This document shows positions 22,570 through 28,603 of a stretch of DNA of 31,410 nt, in pieces. The translations under genes and the position numbers were made by a program. The notes under the pieces were generated by a model that saw only the letters and a list, made by a program, of their open reading frames with translations, was not told the DNA's origin and did not search any database. Origin of the DNA: Bacillota bacterium (GTDB lineage: Bacteria > Bacillota > Clostridia > Lachnospirales > Lachnospiraceae); contig JAEYPA010000009.1 in assembly GCA_023411225.1 (NCBI GenBank), positions 1 through 31,410 of the forward strand. Reading direction: 5' to 3'. How positions within the stretch are numbered: position 1 is the first letter of the stretch; every line of letters starts with the position of its first letter.

Positions 22570-24690
22570 TTATTTTATCTTTATTTTAAGAGCAGTAGAC
22601 CAACTACTGTAATACTTTACTCCTGATACGATCTTATAAGTTCTAATCCGTATAAAACAATATTTATTGGATTTCAACTTCTTTAAGGTATAAGAATTTG
22701 TCTGGTAGCCATTTTTGGTAACAATTTTTGCAGAAGAGAAATTACTTTTATAGGAATATTGAATCTGGTATCCTTTCACTACGGATATTCTCTTCCATTT
22801 TAATGTAACTTTCTTACTTCCCTTCTTTGCCGAAGAGATAGAAGTTTTTGGTGGATTAATATTAAAATAAATTGTTTTTGTCCCTTTAAAATTGCCTTTT
22901 CCTGTGACAATACATTTTGCCCTTCCTATTGCCTTATTCGCGGAATAACTGAGCGTGTAATCAGTATTTTTAACAAGTACTTTGCCTCCATAGATAAGCT
23001 TTGGTACTTGCGTTACTGCCTTACCAGTATAAGTCTTAGCCACTATACCATTTACTTTACAGGAGGTGACTGCTGCAGGACTTATTACCACCTTAGCAAT
23101 GGTTGATAACCTACTGGATGTCTTAGTTACTAAGGCAGTCTCATCACGATTGGTCACCTTACAGTAATAATACTTGGTTCCCGATTTACTTGCCGGTGGC
23201 ACCAAATATGATTTGGTGGCTCCGGTAATCAGACTTGCTACACCAGTAGGGGAAGATTTCACGTACCACTGATAAGACAAGTTTACCATGTTCACAGGAG
23301 ATACCGCCACCTTTAAGGCTGTAGGCCGACTCCCATATGTATAAGCTTTACTAATAGGTTGTGTAGCAATGACCGGGGTGACTGCATTATACTTGCATGC
23401 CGTTACGTTTTGCGTTACCACCTGACTATCTTTAAAGCCGTTGTATATAGCTACAACCTGTAGCTTTTGTGTTGCCTTAATAATAAATGTGCTTCTGTAA
23501 CGGAAGGATTTAGAATATGCTTCAGAAGGCTCCTTATTGTTTAATGTATAGTAAATGACAGCGCCTTTGGTACCAGATGATAGGGTGACCTCCACAAAGG
23601 AATCACCATACTTTAAGCTTATCTCTGGCTTTTCAGTTTGATTTACTGGGTTATTCACTTTTCCAGGACTGACGTCGTCTGCACCAGAATCTATCGTACA
23701 TATCGGTCCATAGCTTTCCCATAAATTCTCTTCTTCATGGTTTTCAGAGGAATCTAGATTTGTAATCATGGCTTGGCTACGATTAAAAAAAGTATATCCC
23801 CATCTACCAGGCACATCATAGTCATTCCATGTACAATCTACCACATACCAGCTGTCATTTATACGGACCTTATTCCATGCGTGTAAGTCACTTGTAACTA
23901 CTACGGTATCAATTCCCTGACCATTACATAAAAGAGCATATGCTTTAGCATATCCTGCACATACTGATTCCTGTTGAAAGAAAACACTATATATACTCTG
24001 GTCAAATTCCCCAAACTCATATGACACTTTGCTACAAAGAAGATCATGAAGAGTTTTTTCTTTCTCAAATTCAGAATCCTGAGAATCGATTTGCTTATAA
24101 TACTCCTGTATTTTTTCAGCCAATTCATCTGTCTTACCTTTTCTAGTAGCGCCTGACTTAAATTCATCATACACACAAAGTGCTATGTAATATGTTTTAT
24201 CATACATATTTGATGATAAAGAGTAATATCCATAACCATTTGTTAAAAAATAGTACTGAGGATTAGAATAGATAAAAATCTCAATAATATCTGCAGCTTC
24301 CTGCAAGGTTAATCCATCAACAAAAACATATTTTGTAATCAATTGACCTTCTACATAATCTTCAAAATTATCGCTTCCTGTCATATAGGAAAGGCACATC
24401 GTATTGAGCTTATCATACAGCTTCTTTTCATTACTTTCCATCTGATTGTAATAATAATAGTTAGAATAACTATCCCAATTAGAGCTATAGGAAGCAGAAG
24501 CCTTTTTATCATAGATCTGAGAGACCTCTATTGTATCTGCACGTATAGCTTCCGGATGCCTTAATCCAATCCCATTCTCACTTTTTTCCGACGCATACAC
24601 AGGAGTATGAAGGAATCCAATAATGACAATAAGTGTTGCTAATAGCGTTATTACTCGTATATATTTAATCTTTTTGTGCTGTAGAACCAT
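22570..24690 (-). CDS. Secreted multidomain transglutaminase-like protein
   Basis: A 706-aa exported protein. The signal peptide has a hydrophobic core at about 11-27 and likely cleavage after VYA33. A transglutaminase-like domain follows with the triad C244 (ESVCAGYAKAY), H270 (DLHAWN) and D285 (VDCTWND). Then come a chitobiase/CHB_HEX-type beta domain (about 349-430, YYTLNNKEPSEAY), an Ig-like domain (about 437-530, LSYQWYVKS), a repeat of the DYTLSYS..GKGNFKGT type (about 540-620) and a fibronectin type III-like domain (about 621-706). There is no LPXTG or S-layer repeat, so it may be released or held by carbohydrate binding. AGGTGG is 7 nt before the ATG. It follows the serpin by 68 nt but has its own sigma-A promoter. 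Confidence 0.85.
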   Translation of the reverse strand: MVLQHKKIKYIRVITLLATLIVIIGFLHTPVYASEKSENGIGLRHPEAIRADTIEVSQIYDKKASASYSSNWDSYSNYYYYNQMESNEKKLYDKLNTMCLSYMTGSDNFEDYVEGQLITKYVFVDGLTLQEAADIIEIFIYSNPQYYFLTNGYGYYSLSSNMYDKTYYIALCVYDEFKSGATRKGKTDELAEKIQEYYKQIDSQDSEFEKEKTLHDLLCSKVSYEFGEFDQSIYSVFFQQESVCAGYAKAYALLCNGQGIDTVVVTSDLHAWNKVRINDSWYVVDCTWNDYDVPGRWGYTFFNRSQAMITNLDSSENHEEENLWESYGPICTIDSGADDVSPGKVNNPVNQTEKPEISLKYGDSFVEVTLSSGTKGAVIYYTLNNKEPSEAYSKSFRYRSTFIIKATQKLQVVAIYNGFKDSQVVTQNVTACKYNAVTPVIATQPISKAYTYGSRPTALKVAVSPVNMVNLSYQWYVKSSPTGVASLITGATKSYLVPPASKSGTKYYYCKVTNRDETALVTKTSSRLSTIAKVVISPAAVTSCKVNGIVAKTYTGKAVTQVPKLIYGGKVLVKNTDYTLSYSANKAIGRAKCIVTGKGNFKGTKTIYFNINPPKTSISSAKKGSKKVTLKWKRISVVKGYQIQYSYKSNFSSAKIVTKNGYQTNSYTLKKLKSNKYCFIRIRTYKIVSGVKYYSSWSTALKIKIK

Positions 24691-24699
24691 TATTCACCC

Positions 24700-24751
24700 A
24701 CCTTAGTTTTTATTATATACATATCGTCATTTTTATCCAAAATACTAAGGT
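24700..24751. repeat. Dyad flanking the transglutaminase promoter
   Basis: ACCTTAGT (24700-24707) and ACTAAGGT (24744-24751), a perfect 8-bp inverted repeat with arm centres 44 bp apart. One arm overlaps the transcription start and ribosome site; the other lies just upstream of the -35. On read-through mRNA from the serpin gene it could hide the ribosome site. Confidence 0.45.
24712..24740 (-). promoter_or_regulatory. Sigma-A promoter of the transglutaminase-like gene
   Basis: On the minus strand TTGGAT (24735-24740), a 17-nt spacer and a perfect TATAAT (24712-24717). The predicted start is about 15 nt before the ATG. Confidence 0.7.
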
Positions 24752-24758
24752 ATCAACA

Positions 24759-26138
24759 CTAATCCTGTATATCCTTTACTACTCCCATAAAAATAGGTAC
24801 TCCTGTGCTTTTATCAATGATAGCATAAACAAATGGTCGGTCCAGGATTATCTCATTTTGTGGTAGCGCAGCGGTGGTATCCCCCTTCTGTATACTAGAA
24901 GCTGCGCCTGCTTTTGTGCCCTTCTCGGCAACCTCAATGAAAGTATTTTGAAGTGCCTTGCTGATATAGATATTGCCTAAAGGGAGTAAAGAAGTTGCCA
25001 TACTTTCAAAATTAGCCTTCTCGGGATCAAAAGCATCTGTCATCCCCATACTTTTCAACGCATCATTAAGCGCTAGGGAATCTTGGTACTTAAACTTCGG
25101 TATTCCAGTTTCTGCAGATTCCTCTCGCTTACTTTTCATAAGCCTACTCCACTCTTTTCCTGTGAGGGTTTCTATATAATCGTCTACACTCATTCCTTCC
25201 TTTGGAAGAAGCGCTACAAAACTAAATTGATTGTCTTCATAGTCTTTAAGAAACCCCTTTACATTATCGCCTGAGAGCAACTGATGAGCTGCGCCATACA
25301 TCATAGGCACCTGATACTTATCCCCTGCGTAGTTGGTAAATTCACAATCGTCTACATCTTTCTTTTTGTACGTAGTTTCCCACTTTGCATCGAAAAGCAA
25401 GGTATTGATTAGATACATTACCGCATCCTCAGGGATCCTATCCAGAATCTTATCAATATTGCCATCCGTATTTTTCTTCACCCAGGCATTCATATCCTTT
25501 AACGTATTGCCATCAAAAGGAGCGCTATAGGCATCTGCTCCATAATAATCTGCATTGGTCTGTAAGAAGGGAGCCTTCACCTGTAGACGATTTTGGTCAT
25601 CATTGTACCAAATGGAATTGGCTAGGGTAAGTGATTTAGTATCTGTTAGTTTCTTATTGAAACTATAGAGATACTCATTCAGTTCCGTCAGCGGAATATC
25701 ACCCATGATTTTTTGCATCTGTGCCTGGGTATCTCCATCTGCCCCATTGGCAGTCATAGCTAATGCAAGAAGTAGCGAATAAGGACTGACTAACCTGTTA
25801 ATATGAGAATCCTTAAGTTTCATACTATTCTTCAACAGATTAATGGAATACTCTGACAGCGCTTCATTGAACCTCTGATCCTCCTCTTTACCGGTTACTT
25901 CATTGGCTTTTATCCCCTTCATTAAGGATTTGGCATAAACCACTCCTTTGTAGTGATTAAAAATTGGTGAAAATACTGCCACCCATACCAGCACAATTGC
26001 AAGACATGCCGCTGTCAAAACTCTTAATTTCTTTGGGAAATATTTTATCCCCTTTCTACGAGCACTTTTTTTTGCCTGTGGCTCTAGAATACTATCCTCT
26101 ACCTCACCAATGGCCCTATACACATCGCTACTTTTCAT
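24759..26138 (-). CDS. Membrane-anchored serpin, candidate anti-sigma partner
   Basis: A 459-aa protein. Residues 1-37 are a charged cytoplasmic segment (SSDVYRAIGEVEDSIL resembles N-termini of Firmicutes membrane proteins encoded beside ECF sigma factors). One membrane span covers about 38-58, and the rest is an extracytoplasmic serpin fold. Recognisable serpin blocks are LVSPYSLLLALAMTANGADGDT, NAWVKKNTDGNIDKIL, YLINTLLFDAKWET and the C-terminal DRPFVYAIIDKSTGVPIFMGVV. The hinge E405-KGTKAGAAS (P17 to P8) fits an inhibitory serpin, placing P1-P1' near Thr421-Thr422. Its ATG overlaps the sigma factor stop (TAATG), with AGGGGG 8 nt upstream. A protease-inhibitor role is supported by the fold; sigma control is inferred from position and topology. 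Confidence 0.9.
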   Translation of the reverse strand: MKSSDVYRAIGEVEDSILEPQAKKSARRKGIKYFPKKLRVLTAACLAIVLVWVAVFSPIFNHYKGVVYAKSLMKGIKANEVTGKEEDQRFNEALSEYSINLLKNSMKLKDSHINRLVSPYSLLLALAMTANGADGDTQAQMQKIMGDIPLTELNEYLYSFNKKLTDTKSLTLANSIWYNDDQNRLQVKAPFLQTNADYYGADAYSAPFDGNTLKDMNAWVKKNTDGNIDKILDRIPEDAVMYLINTLLFDAKWETTYKKKDVDDCEFTNYAGDKYQVPMMYGAAHQLLSGDNVKGFLKDYEDNQFSFVALLPKEGMSVDDYIETLTGKEWSRLMKSKREESAETGIPKFKYQDSLALNDALKSMGMTDAFDPEKANFESMATSLLPLGNIYISKALQNTFIEVAEKGTKAGAASSIQKGDTTAALPQNEIILDRPFVYAIIDKSTGVPIFMGVVKDIQD

Positions 26139-26695
26139 TAAATTAACCCCCTAACCACCAGATAATTTCGTAATTTCTTTCTGGTTCGATGTAAAATAAC
26201 TTTGATATTGCTTTCCGTCATGTTAAACTCCTTGGCTAGCTCTGTCACTGATTCTGTATACCAGTATCTTCTTAAGAAAATGGCTCGTTCTCTGTCAGGT
26301 AGCTTTCTCAGAAAATCACTGATTCTGGATGCCAGATCCTTCGTTTCAACCTGCAAAGCCGGATCCAGGCTATGGGGAATACATTCCTGCAGCTCATCTA
26401 AGACCAGAACCAGTTGCCCTCCTCCTCTCTTTCTAGCATGATCTGCCTCAAAACGATTTAACGATATATTTCTTATTAGTCGACCTAAGTAAGTTCGTAA
26501 TACCTGGGGTCTCTTTGGAGGAATTGTATTCCAAGCTGCCAAATAAGTGTCTTGAATGCACTCCAAGGAATCCTCCTTATTCCCAAGAATATTATCTGCA
26601 ATTTTTTCGCAATATCGTCTGTATTTTATATCCGTCTGTTCTATGGCTGCTTCATTTCTTTCAAAATACAGATCGAGTATGTCAGTGTCCTCCAT
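26138..26695 (-). CDS. ECF-type RNA polymerase sigma factor
   Basis: A 185-aa two-domain sigma factor. Region 2 is recognisable in YRRYCEKIADNILGNKEDSLECIQDTYLAAWNTIPP, followed by RTYLGRLIRNISLNRFEADHARKR (region 2.3-2.4). Region 4 is LPDRERAIFLRRYWYTESVTELAKEFNMTESNIKVILHRTRKKLRNYL, including the helix-turn-helix. Start ATG 26695 is chosen because AAGGGG lies 6 nt upstream; an in-frame TTG 11 codons earlier would place that site inside the gene. It is translationally coupled to the serpin gene. An ECF-like promoter upstream suggests autoregulation. Confidence 0.93.
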   Translation of the reverse strand: MEDTDILDLYFERNEAAIEQTDIKYRRYCEKIADNILGNKEDSLECIQDTYLAAWNTIPPKRPQVLRTYLGRLIRNISLNRFEADHARKRGGGQLVLVLDELQECIPHSLDPALQVETKDLASRISDFLRKLPDRERAIFLRRYWYTESVTELAKEFNMTESNIKVILHRTRKKLRNYLVVRGLI

Positions 26696-26740
26696 TTGAT
26701 ACCCCTTCCCATTTTTTATTTTTATCAACCCTTCATTTAT

Positions 26741-26769
26741 ATACTAAGATTTCTTTGCAAAAGGTTACA
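26741..26769 (-). promoter_or_regulatory. Candidate ECF autoregulated promoter
   Basis: On the minus strand TGTAACC (26763-26769), a 16-nt spacer and TAGTAT (26741-26746), about 45 nt before the ATG. An AAC-containing -35 is typical of ECF promoters, and no sigma-A -35 is present. The -10 is not a standard ECF CGTC, so this is tentative. Confidence 0.4.
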
Positions 26770-26780
26770 ATATTTAAAAA

Positions 26781-26801
26781 GGCTTCCATAACATGGAAGC
26801 C
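26781..26801 (-). terminator. Terminator after the uncharacterised gene at 26834
   Basis: A perfect 9-bp stem, GGCTTCCAT/ATGGAAGCC, with a 3-nt loop, followed on the minus strand by TTTTTAAAT. It insulates the ECF operon. Confidence 0.9.
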
Positions 26802-26833
26802 CATACAATTCTACTATGTACACTATCATACTG

Positions 26834-27505
26834 CTAATCAAGTACCTTGTTGATCCAATTCTCGCCTTCATAATGTTTCATCTGTACTGCCATACGATTA
26901 AGGAAGGTAGCTAGATTCATATTGTCCTCATTCATCTGTGGATACCATACATTGGGACGGCTAAAACCATAGGAAGCTCCAGTCTGAAGTCTAGGAACAC
27001 CCCATACAGCTTTGCGGCTACGCTCTCTCATTGGTAAAAGAACACAATCCTCTATCTTTGCAACCGTATTAAATAATTGCTCATTTTCTTCTCCATCCAT
27101 AGGAGACTTTAAAATTAATGACTGATATTCTCTAAATACCCTAGCATGTTCATACCATCCTACCACAGTAGTAAATTTGTGATCTGGATGGGTGGCACAA
27201 AATACTACTAAAACATCCTCAGCAATACTCTCATTCTTTAACAATTCACAACCTGGTATCATCTCTATAGACAACAAATTCTTGGAATTTCCAGGGGCCT
27301 TTACCTCCATATAACCTAGACAATACTGGCCATCTTCGCTTACAATATCACCTTTTTTTAGATTGGTTCCACAAAAATTGTATTGCTCCATTGCATCCTT
27401 TGTTCTTCTAACATAAGTTCCACCTGCTACAGGTTCATCTACTCCATTACCTAGGATTCCTCTATAATATTTCATCCAAGCAATATTACAAAATACTATA
27501 CGCAT
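26834..27505 (-). CDS. Uncharacterised conserved-looking protein
   Basis: A 223-aa soluble protein without signal peptide. The first 130 residues follow a pattern I associate loosely with an uncharacterised domain sometimes found with HNH-type or defence proteins: FCNIAWMKYYRG, then GGTYV, NFCG, GYMEVK, VLVVFCATHPDHKFTTVVGWYEHARVFRE. The C-terminal part (VWGVPRLQTGASYGFSRPNVWYP) holds no motif I can name. No nuclease motif is visible. AGGAGG lies 10 nt before the ATG. It appears monocistronic, with a terminator right after the stop. Confidence 0.7.
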   Translation of the reverse strand: MRIVFCNIAWMKYYRGILGNGVDEPVAGGTYVRRTKDAMEQYNFCGTNLKKGDIVSEDGQYCLGYMEVKAPGNSKNLLSIEMIPGCELLKNESIAEDVLVVFCATHPDHKFTTVVGWYEHARVFREYQSLILKSPMDGEENEQLFNTVAKIEDCVLLPMRERSRKAVWGVPRLQTGASYGFSRPNVWYPQMNEDNMNLATFLNRMAVQMKHYEGENWINKVLD

Positions 27506-27576
27506 TTTTAAAAATCCTCCTTCGCTCTTTCATATATTGTATCACTTTTTAGAGAAATGCGCATGTAAAATTCATT

Positions 27577-28410
27577 TTATTGTAATAATTTAAGTATTCC
27601 TTCTGCTGATTTATTTGCTTGTGCTAACATAGCTTGAGCTGCCTGACTAATAATTTGATTTTTTATATATTCCATGATGGCATCAGCCATGTTGATATCC
27701 CGAATTCTGCTTTCTGCAGCTTGAAGATTTTCAGCCGTATTATCCAAGCTATTCACAATATGTTCTAATCGGTTTTGATAAGCCCCCACACGACCACGTA
27801 TCTCAGAAACCTTCGTTATGGCTGATTCAGTTTTTGTAATAGCATCACTAGCCTCTGTGTAACTGGTTACTTTTAAGCTATCTATTCCCAATACATTGCT
27901 CTTAACGCTGCCAATTCCAATGCCTATGGCTTGACCCTCATTAGCTCCTACTTGAAGTCTGATACCTGGGTTGCCATCTCCTGTACCGGCACAATCTCCA
28001 TTTAATAATTTTTTTGTATTGAATTCTGTCTGATCTGCAATTCGATTAATTTCCTTTATTAGTTCATCAACTTCAACCTGTATATCAATACGATCTATAC
28101 CAGTATTGGTATCATTGGCTGACTGTACTGATAGCTCACGAACTCTTTGCAAGATACTATGAACCTCATTCAGACCTCCGTCTGCAATTTGAAGCAAACT
28201 AATACCATCCTGTACATTTCTGCTTGCGGTTTCTAGACCTCGAATCTGGGAGCGCATCTTTTCGCTGATACATAGTCCGGCTGCATCATCCGAAGCACTA
28301 TTAATACGATATCCAGAGGATAATCTCTGCATACATACAGACATATTATTAATTGCCATATTGTAATATCGTGTTGCAGATACAGCCATCATATTATTCT
28401 GTATACTCAT
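27577..28410 (-). CDS. Flagellin (short, cysteine-containing)
   Basis: A 277-aa filament subunit. The conserved N-terminal D0/D1 region includes QRLSSGYRINSASDDAAGLCISEKMRSQIRGL and NVQDGISLLQIADGGLNEV. The central part is very short (about residues 139-180), and the C-terminal helix has AESRIRDINMADAIMEYIKNQIISQAAQAMLAQANKSAEGILKLLQ. It lacks an outer D2/D3 domain. Unusually it has three cysteines (26, 47, 140), two in the normally Cys-free D0/D1 helices. GAGG lies 7 nt before the ATG, and a sigma-D-like -10 box precedes it. No other flagellar gene is in the window, so it may be a minor or accessory flagellin. Confidence 0.92.
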   Translation of the reverse strand: MSIQNNMMAVSATRYYNMAINNMSVCMQRLSSGYRINSASDDAAGLCISEKMRSQIRGLETASRNVQDGISLLQIADGGLNEVHSILQRVRELSVQSANDTNTGIDRIDIQVEVDELIKEINRIADQTEFNTKKLLNGDCAGTGDGNPGIRLQVGANEGQAIGIGIGSVKSNVLGIDSLKVTSYTEASDAITKTESAITKVSEIRGRVGAYQNRLEHIVNSLDNTAENLQAAESRIRDINMADAIMEYIKNQIISQAAQAMLAQANKSAEGILKLLQ

Positions 28411-28461
28411 ACCTTATCCTCAGCTCCCATGTATCCTTTATCAGACTTTCTTCTAATATGA

Positions 28462-28489
28462 TTATCGACAGAACGAAAGAGTATATAAA
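28462..28489 (-). promoter_or_regulatory. Candidate sigma-D (FliA) flagellar promoter
   Basis: On the minus strand GTCGATAA (28462-28469) is one base from the GCCGATAA consensus. The -35 16 nt upstream (TTTA) is poor. Its location about 50 nt before the flagellin ATG is appropriate. Confidence 0.5.
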
Positions 28490-28554
28490 GAAAAATTATG
28501 GAAAGAAATAGATTCTATGTATAAAAGGGATAATTTTGTTTATATTACAAATAA

Positions 28555-28592
28555 AGAAGTCCCTCTGAGGTGGGCACCTCAGAGGGACTTCT
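28555..28592 (-). terminator. Terminator after nifJ
   Basis: A perfect 18-bp stem (28555-28572 with 28575-28592) containing TCCCTCTGAGG/CCTCAGAGGGA; the innermost bases must open to make a loop. On the minus strand it is followed by TTTATTTG. It starts 11 nt after the nifJ stop. Confidence 0.95.
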
Positions 28593-28603
28593 AAGCAGGT
28601 TGC

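Noticed and set aside
24735..24751. Second ECF-type promoter before the transglutaminase gene, based on the shared CTTAGTAT string
   Set aside because: No AAC-type -35 at 16-17 nt upstream, whereas a good sigma-A promoter overlaps the same place.
26515..26853. Plus-strand 112-aa frame across the ECF promoter region
   Set aside because: It runs antisense through the sigma gene, the promoter and a terminator hairpin and has no ribosome site.
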